DNA of 64,000 nucleotides from Marinobacter sp. ANT_B65 (GCF_002407605.1 NZ_NXGV01000001.1:310643-374642); one strand, 5' to 3'. Counted from the stretch's first letter, positions 1 through 9,583 are shown. The notes: generated by a model from the letters alone, not told the origin. Program-made: numbers and translations.

Positions 1-654
1 GTTTGTAACCCTCGCACCTTCTGCAAGAGTGAATTCGGTGACGGCATTAACCAGGACGGCTTCCTGCCCGCCGGAAATGTATTCTTCAACCAGGGTGATC
101 TGGCTGTTGCGGCCCGCATCCACAAAAATCCGCGGAAAGGCGGACCCGCTGGCATCTGCAGTTACTTCATGAATGATGAACAATGGTTGATCAAGGACGG
201 CATTCGGCTTTAGACGAATTACCAGACCATCTTCAAAACGTGCAGAGTTTATACCTGCAAACTGCACCGTTTTATTGTCCAGAGTACTGTCCAGACGTTC
301 CGCCAGTTCACCGGCTTCTGCTTCTGAAAGATCACCAAAACGCTGGATAAGTATGTCGGCAAGATCCGGATACTCGCTGGCTTCCGGCATCATCACGCCA
401 TTGTTGAAAACCACTTTGTAGCCGGGAACCGCCAACGCACTGCCGGCCTTGCCCGCTGTTGGCAGTGAGATGGCCATCTCGTCAGTCAGCTTCAGGTACT
501 TGCTGGAGTATTTCCAGTTTTCCGTTTTTCGCGTTGGCAGCGGCATATCTACCAGAGCGGCTCCACGTTGCTTGCGCAACGCAAGTAAGGGCTCAGGTAA
601 TGCCTGGCCGGCCGGGTGCAGGAACGCGGTGGAAAGGGTGGATGCTGGTTTCAT
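1..654 (-). CDS. sufD: SufD, Fe-S cluster assembly scaffold subunit (partial)
   Basis: SufD pairs with SufB and the SufC ATPase in the SufBC2D complex that builds Fe-S clusters. The frame stays open from an ATG at 654 to the window edge, giving 218 codons; the C-terminal half lies outside. The N-terminus reads MKPASTLSTAFLHPAG and includes the segment RKTENWKYSSKYL, which matches the RxxExWKYT-type segment of SufD/SufB N-termini. The start follows an AAGGAGATCGCGGA ribosome site, 12 bases after the sufC stop, so it is translated in the sufBCD operon. The truncation is due to the window and not to the gene. Confidence 0.9.
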   Translation of the reverse strand, partial: MKPASTLSTAFLHPAGQALPEPLLALRKQRGAALVDMPLPTRKTENWKYSSKYLKLTDEMAISLPTAGKAGSALAVPGYKVVFNNGVMMPEASEYPDLADILIQRFGDLSEAEAGELAERLDSTLDNKTVQFAGINSARFEDGLVIRLKPNAVLDQPLFIIHEVTADASGSAFPRIFVDAGRNSQITLVEEYISGGQEAVLVNAVTEFTLAEGARVTN

Positions 655-666
655 TCCGCGATCTCC

Positions 667-1440
667 TTAATTGGCTTGGCTGGCTGCAGTTGCTTCATCC
701 TTGATGCCAAGCCAGCCGTAGCCGCGTTCTTCCAGCTCCAGTGCCAGTTCTCGACCACCGGATTTGATAATCCGGCCGCCGGCAAGTACGTGTACGTAAT
801 CAGGCACGATGTGATCCAGCAGGCGCTGATAGTGAGTCACCATCAGAATTGCGCGGTCTTTTGAGCGAAGGGCGTTAACGCCGTCTGCGACTACTTTCAG
901 AGCATCGATATCAAGCCCGGAATCGGTTTCATCCAGAATAGCCAGCTTCGGCTGCAGCAATAGTGCCTGCATGATCTCATTGCGCTTTTTCTCACCACCG
1001 GAGAAGCCTTCGTTGACACCGCGCTTGAGGAACGCCGGGTCCAGATCCACTTGCTTCGATACTTCCCGTGCCAGCTTCATGAACTCAGCCGCGTTCATTT
1101 CCGGCTCGCCATTGTGGTGACGCATGGCGTTAACGGCTGTGCGCATAAACTGGAGGTTGCTGACACCAGGAATTTCTACCGGGTACTGAAATGCGAGAAA
1201 TACACCATCCCGAGCCCGGGCTTCGGTTGTTTTTTCAAGCAGGTTTTCGCCGTTCAGCGTGACTTCACCAGAGGTAACTTCAAACGCGTCGTTGCCTGCG
1301 AGCACCTGGGAAAGGGTACTTTTGCCCGACCCGTTCGGGCCCATAATGGCATGTACTTCCCCGGCTTTGATCTCCAGGTTTATGCCCTTGAGGATTTCTT
1401 TGCCCTCAACGGATGCGTGCAGGTTTTTGATGCTCAGCAT
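667..1440 (-). CDS. sufC: SufC, Fe-S assembly ABC-type ATPase
   Basis: SufC is the soluble ATPase that drives conformational change of the SufBD scaffold. The 257-residue protein has a Walker A motif GPNGSGKST near residues 34-42, the SufC-specific signature region EGFSGGEKKRNEI near 149, and a Walker B LAILDETDSGLD. Its length is that of the family (about 250). It sits between sufB (79 bases upstream) and sufD (12 bases downstream) on the same strand, so it is part of the suf operon. Confidence 0.97.
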   Translation of the reverse strand: MLSIKNLHASVEGKEILKGINLEIKAGEVHAIMGPNGSGKSTLSQVLAGNDAFEVTSGEVTLNGENLLEKTTEARARDGVFLAFQYPVEIPGVSNLQFMRTAVNAMRHHNGEPEMNAAEFMKLAREVSKQVDLDPAFLKRGVNEGFSGGEKKRNEIMQALLLQPKLAILDETDSGLDIDALKVVADGVNALRSKDRAILMVTHYQRLLDHIVPDYVHVLAGGRIIKSGGRELALELEERGYGWLGIKDEATAASQAN

Positions 1441-1519
1441 TTGTAGGCTTCTCTCTGTTTAAACTGTTTTAACCGTCTGAATCCGGTTTGCTTGCAAGAT
1501 GCTTCGGGTTCGCGCCGGC

Positions 1520-2968
1520 TTAGCCGACAGAACCTTCCAGGCTCACTTCCAGAAGCTTGCCGGCCTCAACCGCAAACTCCATGGGCAGCTCCTTGAAAAC
1601 TTCTTTACAGAACCCGTTCACAATCATGGAGACGGCCTGTTCCGGGTCAATACCACGCTGACGGCAAAGAAACATCTGCTCGTCGCTGACCTTGGATGTG
1701 GTCGCTTCGTGTTCAACGATTGCGGTTTTATTCAGGCTCTCGATGTAAGGGAAAGTATGCGCACCACAGCGGTCGCCAATTAATAACGAATCACACTGGG
1801 TAAAGTTGCGCGCACCCTCGGCTCGGGGGCCGAACTTCACCAGACCACGATAGGCATTGGAGCTTTTGCCGGCCGAAATACCCTTCGAGATGATGGTGCT
1901 GGACGTGTTTTTGCCCAGGTGAATCATCTTGGTGCCGGTATCGGCCTGCTGGTAATTGTGGGTGAGTGCGACTGAATAAAATTCACCGACACTGTTTTCT
2001 CCGCGAAGAATACAGCTGGGGTATTTCCAGGTAATGGCCGAACCTGTCTCAACCTGGGTCCAGGAAACCTTGGAGTTTTTCCCGATACAGGCTGCACGTT
2101 TGGTTACGAAGTTATAGATGCCGCCTTTGCCGTTTTCGTCGCCGGGATACCAGTTCTGTACTGTGGAGTACTTGATCTGGGCATCGTCAAGAGCGATCAG
2201 TTCTACCACTGCAGCGTGCAGCTGGTTTTCATCGCGCATAGGGGCTGTGCAGCCTTCCAGGTAGCTCACATAGCTGCCTTCGTCGGCAATGATCAGCGTG
2301 CGCTCAAACTGGCCGGTATTTGCTGCGTTGATACGGAAGTAGGTCGACAGCTCCATGGGACAGCGAACGCCCTTGGGAACATAAACAAAGGTCCCGTCGG
2401 AGAAAACTGCAGAGTTGAGTCCTGCAAAGTAGTTATCAGTATGTGGCACAACCGTGCCCAGATACTTTTTGACCAGTTCCGGGTGATCACGCATGGCTTC
2501 AGAAATCGAGCAGAATATAACGCCCGCTTTTGCCAGAGGCTCTTTGAAAGTCGTGGCAACCGATACGGAGTCGAAAACCGCATCCACGGCCACACCGGCA
2601 AGCTTTGCACGCTCGTGCAGGGGGATACCGAGTTTTTCGTAGGTTTTGAGGAGCTCGGGATCGACATCATCGAGGCTCTGGGGCATGTCTTCTTTGCGCT
2701 TGGGCGCCGAATAGTAAGAAATCGAGTTGTAATCGATTTTCGGGTAACCCACATGCGCCCAGTCGGGCTCTTTCATTTCGAGCCAGCGACGATAGGCCTT
2801 CAGGCGCCATTCCAGCATAAACTCCGGCTCTTTCTTGATTGCAGAAAGGCGGGCGATAACGTCTTCATTCAAACCGGCTTCGAACGTATCAGTCTCGATT
2901 TCTGTAACGAAACCGTGTTCGTATTCCCGTTTGATCAGTTCGTTCACCTCTTGGTCGGTGGTCGCCAT
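1520..2968 (-). CDS. sufB: SufB, Fe-S cluster assembly scaffold protein
   Basis: SufB is the scaffold on which the nascent Fe-S cluster forms. The 482-residue product has the typical body with [47 protein letters not shown] split around residue 265, and the C-terminal region [22 protein letters not shown] chose the ATG at 2968 ([11 protein letters not shown]) because a GGAG lies 8 bases upstream; the ATG at 2992 would add eight residues with a poorer ribosome site. It is the first gene of sufBCD. No iscR or sufR is adjacent, but an IscR-type operator lies upstream. Confidence 0.97.
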   Translation of the reverse strand: MATTDQEVNELIKREYEHGFVTEIETDTFEAGLNEDVIARLSAIKKEPEFMLEWRLKAYRRWLEMKEPDWAHVGYPKIDYNSISYYSAPKRKEDMPQSLDDVDPELLKTYEKLGIPLHERAKLAGVAVDAVFDSVSVATTFKEPLAKAGVIFCSISEAMRDHPELVKKYLGTVVPHTDNYFAGLNSAVFSDGTFVYVPKGVRCPMELSTYFRINAANTGQFERTLIIADEGSYVSYLEGCTAPMRDENQLHAAVVELIALDDAQIKYSTVQNWYPGDENGKGGIYNFVTKRAACIGKNSKVSWTQVETGSAITWKYPSCILRGENSVGEFYSVALTHNYQQADTGTKMIHLGKNTSSTIISKGISAGKSSNAYRGLVKFGPRAEGARNFTQCDSLLIGDRCGAHTFPYIESLNKTAIVEHEATTSKVSDEQMFLCRQRGIDPEQAVSMIVNGFCKEVFKELPMEFAVEAGKLLEVSLEGSVG

Positions 2969-3068
2969 GATCGTCGCTCCGTATTCTCTCATCGGGGGCT
3001 CTCGGGCCCTTTAATTTGCCGGCAACCAGAGTGGGTTGCGGGGGCTGATCTGTTGCTTCTTGCTCGTG

Positions 3069-3101
3069 ATTGTACAATACCATACTAAATTAGTCAGGTA
3101 T
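3069..3101 (-). promoter_or_regulatory. suf operon promoter with IscR type 1 operator
   Basis: Read on the minus strand, positions 3101-3077 form a 25-base interrupted palindrome beginning ATACCTGACTA and ending TAGTATGGTAT. This fits the known IscR type 1 motif (ATASYTGACTA-n3-TAGTnnnnTAT). The sequence also supplies a promoter: CTGACT at 3097-3092 as -35, a 17-base spacer, and TACAAT at 3074-3069 as -10. The operator covers the -35, as expected for repression by holo-IscR. The sufB start is about 100 bases downstream. IscR itself is not encoded in this window. Confidence 0.75.
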
Positions 3102-3132
3102 TAAATTGCGGGAAAGTCGATTATAGCGTAAT

Positions 3133-3163
3133 ACACCTGCCAGAGGCTAAATCTGGCAGGTGT
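3133..3163 (-). terminator. Hairpin terminator downstream of trhP
   Basis: A perfect 12-base stem (ACACCTGCCAGA pairing with TCTGGCAGGTGT) with a 7-base loop lies 47 bases past the trhP stop codon. The T-run that would mark a strong intrinsic terminator is weak, so it may also act as a 3' stability element. Confidence 0.6.
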
Positions 3164-3209
3164 TGCGGCTTTGGTGTGAGCTTATACGGAGCTTGGGCCT
3201 GGCTCGATC

Positions 3210-4526
3210 TCAGGTCCCGGATGGCAGTATGCGAGTGAGGTAGCTGTGTTCCAGCGAATCGGGAGTCCGGGCCGGCCGGGGGATGCGGACAATGTGCCCA
3301 CTGCCCGGTGCATAGTCCATGGCTTTGCCATTCTGGTTTTCCATGGTGTGTGCCGAAAAGCAAAGGTTGCCGAGTGGAGTGATCAGTTCAAGCTGGTCGC
3401 CGGGGGCGAACTTGTTTTTTACGTCAACGGTCAGCCAGTCGCCGTCGGCATTGCTGATGGTTCCGACTACTTGTTGGGTGCCGAGATAGGAGGAGCCCTG
3501 TTCGTAAGTCTGGTATTCCTGTGGCATATGCCGGCGGAGGAAGCCTTCGGTGTAGCCACGGTTAGACAGAGCTTCCAGCTCATTCATCAGACTCATGTCA
3601 AAAGGTTTGCCCTGTGTCGCTTCGTCTATGGCTCGGCGGTAAACCTGTGTGGTGCGGGCTACATAATAGGTGCTTTTGGTGCGTCCCTCTATTTTCAGGG
3701 AGTGCACGCCCATGGCGGCCAGTTCAGCGACGTGCTGAACCGCGCGGAGGTCTCTGGAGTTCATGATGTAAGTGCCGTGCTCGTCTTCGTAAGCCGGGAT
3801 AAAGCTGCCAGGGCGGTTAGGTTCTTCCAGCAGGATTTCTCTGGGCTCGCATGACTGTACTGCATCGGCGGATGTTGCGATCAGATCGTTGGTCTGGTCG
3901 TGACTGTGTTGTACCGGCTTGTAATTCCAGCGACAGGCATTTGTGCAGGCTCCCTGATTGGCGTCCCGGTGATTCATGTAGCCAGAGAGCAGGCAACGCC
4001 CGGAGTAGGCCATGCACAGCGCGCCGTGCACGAACACTTCCAGTTCCATTTGTGGAACCCGTTCGCGAATGTCGCGGATTTCACCCAGCGCGAGTTCGCG
4101 TGAGAGGATCACCCGGCTGATGCCCTGGCGCCGCCAGAATTCAACGGTTGCCCAGTTTACTGCGTTAGCCTGCACCGACAGGTGAATGGGTTGATCCGGC
4201 CACTTTTCTTTCACCAGCATGATCAGGCCGGGGTCCGACATAATCAGGGCATCCGGCTTGTATTCGAGTACTGGCTCCAGGTCTCTCAGGTAGGAGCGTA
4301 CCTTGTCATTGTGTGGAGCTATGTTCGAGACCAGATAGAACTGTTTGCCCAGGGTGTGGGCTCTCTGTATACCGGCCCCCAAAGCAGCAGTGTCTTTAAA
4401 GCTGTTATTTCGTACCCGCAGTGAGTAACGTGGTTGTCCGGCGTACACGGCATCCGCGCCATAGGCAAATGCAGTTTCAAGGTGCTCAGGGGTGCCGGCA
4501 GGTGCCAGTAGTTCCGGGATAATCAT
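3210..4526 (-). CDS. trhP: TrhP (YegQ), U32-family tRNA hydroxylation protein
   Basis: TrhP makes 5-hydroxyuridine at the wobble position of several tRNAs. The 438-residue protein starts with the U32 signature PELLAPAGTPEHLETAFAYG and carries the cysteine pattern of the family: a Cys in VHGALCMAYSGRC followed by GACTNACRW, then a C-terminal beta-barrel domain (GDWLTVDVKNKFAPGDQLELI). Length and motifs match YegQ of E. coli and distinguish it from UbiU and UbiV further along the window. It is a single-gene unit followed by a hairpin; its start is 157 bases from the divergent AraC-type gene. Confidence 0.9.
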   Translation of the reverse strand: MIIPELLAPAGTPEHLETAFAYGADAVYAGQPRYSLRVRNNSFKDTAALGAGIQRAHTLGKQFYLVSNIAPHNDKVRSYLRDLEPVLEYKPDALIMSDPGLIMLVKEKWPDQPIHLSVQANAVNWATVEFWRRQGISRVILSRELALGEIRDIRERVPQMELEVFVHGALCMAYSGRCLLSGYMNHRDANQGACTNACRWNYKPVQHSHDQTNDLIATSADAVQSCEPREILLEEPNRPGSFIPAYEDEHGTYIMNSRDLRAVQHVAELAAMGVHSLKIEGRTKSTYYVARTTQVYRRAIDEATQGKPFDMSLMNELEALSNRGYTEGFLRRHMPQEYQTYEQGSSYLGTQQVVGTISNADGDWLTVDVKNKFAPGDQLELITPLGNLCFSAHTMENQNGKAMDYAPGSGHIVRIPRPARTPDSLEHSYLTRILPSGT

Positions 4527-4683
4527 GGGGGCTCCGGTTAAATCGGTGGTGGGGTATTCTGCCGCAGGCTGGAGTGCTTTCCCTTGATCCTGCTCAAACG
4601 TCTTATTGATTATTTTCAGCTAACATGTGTACGCTGCAACCCGGAATGAGAGAGTTGGTAACCATAAGAAAGGAGGATCGAGG

Positions 4684-5040
4684 GTGGTATCAGAGCCTTT
4701 GAGCCCGGAAGTTGTGCGGGTTTCGTTGAGTAGCAGAGTGAGTTCACTGATCAGCATACAGCTTGCCCGTGGCAAGGTGGGAGTTGAGGTGGTGGCGTCA
4801 CAGCTGCACATGAGCCGCTATACGCTTCATAAAAAACTCAAGCGAGAGGGATTAACCTTTGCCCGCTTGCTGGAGGATGTGCGCCGTAAGCAGGCGCTGA
4901 CTTACATGCAGGATAAAACCAAGCCGCTGGTGGAAATTGCCGAGCAGCTCGGGTTTTCGGAACTTAGCGCATTCAGCCGGGCATTCAAGCGCTGGATGGG
5001 CACTTCCCCGGCTGAATATCGCTCTGTCAGACGTTCCTGA
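4684..5040 (+). CDS. Small AraC-type DNA-binding protein
   Basis: This short protein (118 residues from the GTG at 4684) is little more than a double helix-turn-helix of the AraC/XylS family: VEVVASQLHMSRYTLHKKLKREG is the first HTH and LVEIAEQLGFSELSAFSRAFKRWMGTSPAEYR the second, with the conserved AFSRAFKRW..SPAEYR tail. No effector domain is visible, whereas most family members are 250-320 residues. I prefer the GTG because AAGGAGGA lies 7 bases upstream; an upstream ATG at 4627 would add 19 residues. It ends 7 bases before the convergent fabB stop. The regulatory target is unknown; the divergent trhP is a possible one. Confidence 0.75.
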   Translation: MVSEPLSPEVVRVSLSSRVSSLISIQLARGKVGVEVVASQLHMSRYTLHKKLKREGLTFARLLEDVRRKQALTYMQDKTKPLVEIAEQLGFSELSAFSRAFKRWMGTSPAEYRSVRRS

Positions 5041-5046
5041 CTTGCG

Positions 5047-6258
5047 TTAGTGCTTCTTGAAAACCAGCGTTGCGTTGGTGCCACCGAAGCCAAAGCTGTT
5101 GCTCATGACCAGATCCAGGTTCTGGTTGTCCATGCGTTCGCGCACGATCGGGTAGCCTTCGGCCCCCTCATCGAGGTTCTCGATATTGGCTGAAGGTGCG
5201 ATAAAGCCTTCCCGCTGCATAATGATGCTGTAGATGGCTTCATGAACGCCGGCTGCACCCAGAGCGTGACCACAGAGAGGCTTGGTAGAGCTCAGTGGCG
5301 GAATGTTATCGCCGAAGGTCTGCTTCAGAGCCGTCAGCTCAGTCACGTCGCCTGCAGGTGTACTGGTGCCGTGGGTGTTAATGTAGCTGATCTCTCCATC
5401 CAGGCTTTTCATGGCCTGTTGCATGCAGCGCACAGCGCCTTCGCCGCTGGGGGCAACCATATCTGCGCCATCGGAAGTAGCACCGAAGCCAACCAGTTCT
5501 GCAAGAATGGTCGCTCCACGTGCTTCAGCGTGTTCCAGTGCTTCGAGCACCAAAGTGCCGCCGCCGCCGGAAATAACAAAGCCATCCCGGTCTTTGTCGT
5601 AGGTGCGCGATGCCTTCTCGGGGGTATCGTTGTACTTGGTTGAGAGCGCGCCCATGGCATCAAACATCAGGCTCAGGGTCCAGTGAATGTCTTCGCCGCC
5701 GCCGGCAAGCATGACATCCTGGCGCCCCAGAGCAATCTGATCAGCCGCATGGCCAATGGCGTGAGCGCTGGTGGCGCAAGCTGAGGTAATGCCGTAGTTA
5801 ATACCGGTGATGCCAAATGCCGTAGCTATGGTTGCGTTGATTGAGCTGCCCATGGTCCGGGGCACGCGATAAGGCCCGACCCGACGGATGCCTTTAGCGC
5901 GGTGGGTATCTATCGCATCCAGCAACTCGACGGTTGACGCTCCGCCGGTACCAAACACTGCACCGGTGCTGTTGGCTGTGAGGTGGTCTTTAGTCAGTCC
6001 AGCCTGCTCGATGGCTTCGCAGGCGGCAAGATATGTGTAAGCCGCAGCCGGGCACATGAAGCGCAGAAGCTTGCGATCAATAAGTTCCGGCAGGTTCAGG
6101 TCGATCTGACCACAAACATGGCTGCGTAACCCATTGTCACGGGCTTCTTCGCTGAAACCGATGCCGGGCACAGACTCCTTCAGGGAGTGGGTGACTTCTT
6201 TCTGATTGGTTCCAAGGCTGGAGACAATCCCCATGCCGGTGATTACAACACGCCGCAT
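5047..6258 (-). CDS. fabB: FabB, beta-ketoacyl-ACP synthase I
   Basis: FabB condenses malonyl-ACP with acyl-ACP and is needed to elongate the cis-3-decenoyl-ACP formed by FabA, giving unsaturated fatty acids. The 403-residue protein has the catalytic Cys in [12 protein letters not shown], and the two catalytic histidines in [11 protein letters not shown] and [12 protein letters not shown], plus the Gly-rich end [15 protein letters not shown]. The gene follows fabA by 11 bases, so fabAB form an operon, the usual pairing in Pseudomonas and relatives. Confidence 0.97.
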   Translation of the reverse strand: MRRVVITGMGIVSSLGTNQKEVTHSLKESVPGIGFSEEARDNGLRSHVCGQIDLNLPELIDRKLLRFMCPAAAYTYLAACEAIEQAGLTKDHLTANSTGAVFGTGGASTVELLDAIDTHRAKGIRRVGPYRVPRTMGSSINATIATAFGITGINYGITSACATSAHAIGHAADQIALGRQDVMLAGGGEDIHWTLSLMFDAMGALSTKYNDTPEKASRTYDKDRDGFVISGGGGTLVLEALEHAEARGATILAELVGFGATSDGADMVAPSGEGAVRCMQQAMKSLDGEISYINTHGTSTPAGDVTELTALKQTFGDNIPPLSSTKPLCGHALGAAGVHEAIYSIIMQREGFIAPSANIENLDEGAEGYPIVRERMDNQNLDLVMSNSFGFGGTNATLVFKKH

Positions 6259-6269
6259 CTTGCTAGCTC

Positions 6270-6779
6270 CTAAAAATCATCAGTGGAAGTGAATACGCCA
6301 ACCCGCAGGTCTTTAGCCGTGTAGATTTCCTTGCCATCCACTTCCATGCGTCCATCGGCAATGGCCAGCGTAAGTTTACGCTTGATCACACGCTTGATAT
6401 CGAGGTAGTAACGCACTTTTTTGTTGGTGGGAAGGACCTGTCCGGTGAATTTCACTTCTCCGGCACCCAGTGCACGGCCCTTGCCTTCGCTGCCGCCCCA
6501 GGCAAGATAAAAACCTACCAGCTGCCACATGGCATCAAGGCCGAGGCAGCCGGGCATGACAGGGTCGTCTACGAAGTGCACTTTGAAAAACCAGAGGTCC
6601 GGATGGATATCCAGCTCCGCTACCAGGCTGCCTTTACCGTAAAGGCCGTCGTCCGTGCCTATGTGGGTGACACGGTCAACCATCAACATCTCATCAATGG
6701 GCAGCCGCGTGGCGCCCGGGAAAAGTTTGCCATGACCGCATTTAATCAGGTCTTCTTTGTCAAAATGGTCCGGGTTCAT
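6270..6779 (-). CDS. fabA: FabA, 3-hydroxydecanoyl-ACP dehydratase/isomerase
   Basis: FabA dehydrates 3-hydroxydecanoyl-ACP and isomerises the trans-2 product to cis-3, the branch point of unsaturated fatty acid synthesis. The 169-residue protein has the active-site His in [14 protein letters not shown] and the active-site Asp in [11 protein letters not shown], as in the E. coli enzyme. It is the first gene of fabAB. The 195 bases upstream are AT-rich and presumably hold the promoter, but I could not place a FabR or FadR operator there. Confidence 0.97.
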   Translation of the reverse strand: MNPDHFDKEDLIKCGHGKLFPGATRLPIDEMLMVDRVTHIGTDDGLYGKGSLVAELDIHPDLWFFKVHFVDDPVMPGCLGLDAMWQLVGFYLAWGGSEGKGRALGAGEVKFTGQVLPTNKKVRYYLDIKRVIKRKLTLAIADGRMEVDGKEIYTAKDLRVGVFTSTDDF

Positions 6780-6926
6780 AGTGCCATCGTCTCTGTTACA
6801 GAATGATTTACTGGTACTTTAGCTGCTTTTTCGCGAGTCGCTATTGACCATTAGTTGATAATTAACGTTAAAACGATGCAGTTGCAAGTTGCGGGAGGCC
6901 TTCGGGAGGTATAGCAGAATAAAAAA

Positions 6927-6951
6927 GGGCAGGCTCCCCACGAACCTGCCC
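6927..6951 (-). terminator. Intrinsic terminator of the first nnrS gene
   Basis: On the minus strand GGGCAGG pairs with CCTGCCC around an 11-base loop and is followed directly by six T. It lies 24 bases past the nnrS stop and is a textbook rho-independent terminator. Confidence 0.85.
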
Positions 6952-6974
6952 CCCTTCAAACTGCACGAGCCCCG

Positions 6975-8159
6975 TCAGCCTGTGCGGCCATCAGGTCTGG
7001 GGCTTGCGAGTATTTTTACATAGCGCACCAGAAACATGCCGTAGGCGAAAATCCAGAGAAGGGTGCTGCTGCCAATGCCGGGGTGCCAGGGAATGATATC
7101 GAATGCGGTAAACACGCGGACCAGCGCGGCCAGTTGAATAGCTATAAACGCGAGAACCATGCCTTTGGGTAACACCAGCGGGCGGCCTGTGTGGCCCAGT
7201 GTCACTCGGGCAATGACTCCCAGAATAAGGCTGCTGACGGCACCTGTGCCCGCAGCATGGCTCCAGGCATTGGAGGGCCAGCCAGCGAAAAGTGTGCCTG
7301 CAAGAAGGTACAGGGCAACGGGCACCCAAAGGATGGACAGGTGCAAAACCCATAACAGCGGTTCTTTGCGAGCCAGCCAGCCTTTCCAGTTAGCCAGTCG
7401 GATCAGCATGAGCGTGCCGGCAATGATTGCCAGAATGCCGGTAACAGTTTGCCAGCCGGTAACCAGAGATGCGGTTAGCAGGATCATGGAAAACAGTGTG
7501 GCCATGTCCAGCGCCGGAATGGTTTTTACTGCGTTGGCATCAAGCCCCCGCTGGCGTAACCAGCCTGTTGTAAATGCGGGTGTTATACGTCCGCCGACGA
7601 TGCTGATCAGTGCCATAGCCGCGATCAGTGCACCATGGCTGAAGGCCATATCCAGGCGGGTGACAAACCCGATCTGCATTAACCATAAAAGGCCCAGTAC
7701 CACCAGAATCATGAGCTGGCGCATTTGCCTGGCATGCCAGATGCGCCAGCCCGCATCCAGCATGACCAGCGGCAGGAAAGCCAGGTTGACGCTCTGCACC
7801 AGCCAGTCTGGCACATTGGCTCCCAGGGCCAGAAGCAGCCGCCCGGCCAGCCATACACCCCAGAGCAACACCAGCCGGAAACCATGAGTGCGTTCGGTTT
7901 GAGTCCACACGCAGGCAGCCGTTAGCAAAAAACCGGCGATGGCTGCAGACAAAAAACCAAACAACATCTCGTGCTGGTGCCAGAAAAGTCCGGGCAACGC
8001 CAGAGGAAGGGTGATGACACCGGTTACCTGAAAAACCCAGAGAGGGATAACCAGAAGAGCCAGCAATGTCATCGACAGAAAGAAAATACGGAATGGATAA
8101 CTGAACAGCTGGCTGAAGCTGGCGCTATCTGCGCTAACGGATGTCGGGATGGCCTGCAT
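6975..8159 (-). CDS. nnrS: NnrS family membrane protein
   Basis: NnrS proteins are heme- and copper-containing polytopic membrane proteins that protect denitrifiers from nitrosative stress. The 394-residue product has about twelve hydrophobic segments and the family features FWHQHEMLFGFLSAAIAGFLLTA near residues 64-86, GGRITPAFTTGWLR and AFDIIPWHPGIGSSTLLW. It stands alone, with a terminator behind it and the divergent SirB2-like gene 126 bases ahead. A second paralogue lies at 14.5-15.7 kb. I found no clear FNR-type box in its upstream region. Confidence 0.88.
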   Translation of the reverse strand: MQAIPTSVSADSASFSQLFSYPFRIFFLSMTLLALLVIPLWVFQVTGVITLPLALPGLFWHQHEMLFGFLSAAIAGFLLTAACVWTQTERTHGFRLVLLWGVWLAGRLLLALGANVPDWLVQSVNLAFLPLVMLDAGWRIWHARQMRQLMILVVLGLLWLMQIGFVTRLDMAFSHGALIAAMALISIVGGRITPAFTTGWLRQRGLDANAVKTIPALDMATLFSMILLTASLVTGWQTVTGILAIIAGTLMLIRLANWKGWLARKEPLLWVLHLSILWVPVALYLLAGTLFAGWPSNAWSHAAGTGAVSSLILGVIARVTLGHTGRPLVLPKGMVLAFIAIQLAALVRVFTAFDIIPWHPGIGSSTLLWIFAYGMFLVRYVKILASPRPDGRTG

Positions 8160-8285
8160 GCTGGTTCCTGCTAATACATATATGTGGAGTATATGTTATA
8201 CGTGTAGGGCCAGAAATAACATACCCGGTTGGTGGTATCTTTGCGTACAATGCCGCTATCGCTTTGAATCCTAATGGAATGATCT

Positions 8286-8663
8286 ATGAGTACGTACGTG
8301 ATCCTGAAACACCTTCACATGACCGCAGCTTACCTCACCATCACCTTGTTCATGCTGCGGCTCCTGCTCGACCTGGTGGGGCGACCTGGTTGGCGTCAGA
8401 CCCCTCTGCGCTGGATTCCCCACGCTAACGACACAGTGTTGCTTGTTGCGGCCATCAGCCTTCTGTTTGCAGGCGGCTGGAATCCCCTGGAGCAGAGCTG
8501 GTTGATGGCCAAGATCCTGTTGTTGCTGGGCTACATCGCCGCAGGGCTGTTTGCACTGAAGGTCACTATATCAAGCCCGGTTCGTGTTGCTGCTGCTGCT
8601 CTGGCGCTGCTTCAGGTGTCATTCATCTTCTACCTTGCGATGAGCAAGCCCGTTCTTTTCTGA
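8286..8663 (+). CDS. SirB2-like small membrane protein
   Basis: This 125-residue protein has four hydrophobic segments and begins MSTYVILKHLHMTAAYLT, the pattern of the SirB family (K-x-L-H, then GRPGWRQTPLRWIPHANDTVLL). The name comes from a Salmonella locus; the biochemical role is not established. It is often found near respiratory or nitrosative stress genes, which suits its place beside nnrS. The 3' end overlaps the convergent ion channel gene by 45 bases. Confidence 0.8.
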   Translation: MSTYVILKHLHMTAAYLTITLFMLRLLLDLVGRPGWRQTPLRWIPHANDTVLLVAAISLLFAGGWNPLEQSWLMAKILLLLGYIAAGLFALKVTISSPVRVAAAALALLQVSFIFYLAMSKPVLF

Positions 8664-9473
8664 TCTGGTGTGGCTGATCAGCTCTGCAAGCTGGCCCTGC
8701 ACCTCACGAAGCTGGCGTGTAATTTCATCACGCTCATCGTGAGCCTGCTGGGCCTGCCTGGCGTTCTGTTCCTCGCTCATCACTTCCAGAATCGCGCCAA
8801 TCATCATGTTCAGAAAAACGAACGCCGTCAGAAAAATAAATGTCAGGTAATAGATCCAGCTTAATGGATACTGATCCATGGTCGCATACATCACATCTGT
8901 CCAGTCCTCAAATGTGGCCACCCGGAAAAGAGTCAGCATCGAAATAGCCACATCGCCCCAGAGAGTCTCGTCTACGCGGGCGAAGAACATGGAGCCCATG
9001 GCTGCATAGATGTAGAAGATGATAAACATCAGAAGAGCGATGTAGCCCATACGGGGAATGGCTTTGAGCAGCGAGTTGATGAGAAATCGCAGCTCAGGCA
9101 CTACCGAGATCAGGCGGAGCACCCGGAATACCCGCAGCAACCGTCCGAGCAGGACTGCCTCTGAGTTGTCCAGAGGAATCAGGCTTCCGATCACCACCAG
9201 AGTGTCAAACAGATTCCAGCCATCCATCAGGAAGCGCCGTTTTGCCGGGCTGGCAGCAAAGCGGAACAGGATTTCGATCAGGAAAAACAGCGTGATGGCG
9301 TTGTCCATCACGCTCAGAGCCTGCTCTACGAGAGGCGGAAGGTCGTATGTCTTGGCGCCGATAGTAAGGGCCGACAGTATGATAATGGCGATAACTACGC
9401 CCTGAAAGAGTGTGCTGGACTCAATTCGGCGCAATTGGGTGAAGCCGGTAGCGGGCGATAGTTCCAGGGACAT
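8619..9473 (-). CDS. Bacterial voltage-gated cation channel (NaChBac-type)
   Basis: The 284-residue protein has a single six-helix channel domain: S1-S3 in residues about 20-110, an S4 voltage sensor GRLLRVFRVLRLISVVPELR with regularly spaced arginines, S5, a pore loop, and S6 TFIFLTAFVFLNMMIGAILEVM. A charged C-terminal stretch (ARQAQQAHDERDEITRQLRE) looks like the coiled coil that tetramerises BacNav channels. The pore loop reads TFEDWTD where canonical sodium channels read TLESWSM; the two extra acidic residues are those that make engineered NavAb variants calcium-selective, so calcium permeation is an inference. The gene overlaps the convergent sirB-like gene by 45 bases. Confidence 0.85.
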   Translation of the reverse strand: MSLELSPATGFTQLRRIESSTLFQGVVIAIIILSALTIGAKTYDLPPLVEQALSVMDNAITLFFLIEILFRFAASPAKRRFLMDGWNLFDTLVVIGSLIPLDNSEAVLLGRLLRVFRVLRLISVVPELRFLINSLLKAIPRMGYIALLMFIIFYIYAAMGSMFFARVDETLWGDVAISMLTLFRVATFEDWTDVMYATMDQYPLSWIYYLTFIFLTAFVFLNMMIGAILEVMSEEQNARQAQQAHDERDEITRQLREVQGQLAELISHTRSEKNGLAHRKVEDE

Positions 9474-9583
9474 GGTCTTTACTGCTCCAGATGAAAACGG
9501 GTTGTGCGGATTCTAATAGCCCGGCTCGAACTGGAACAGTGTTGTTACATAGATTTCAATAAAAGCCCGTCACCCTCCTCCTT

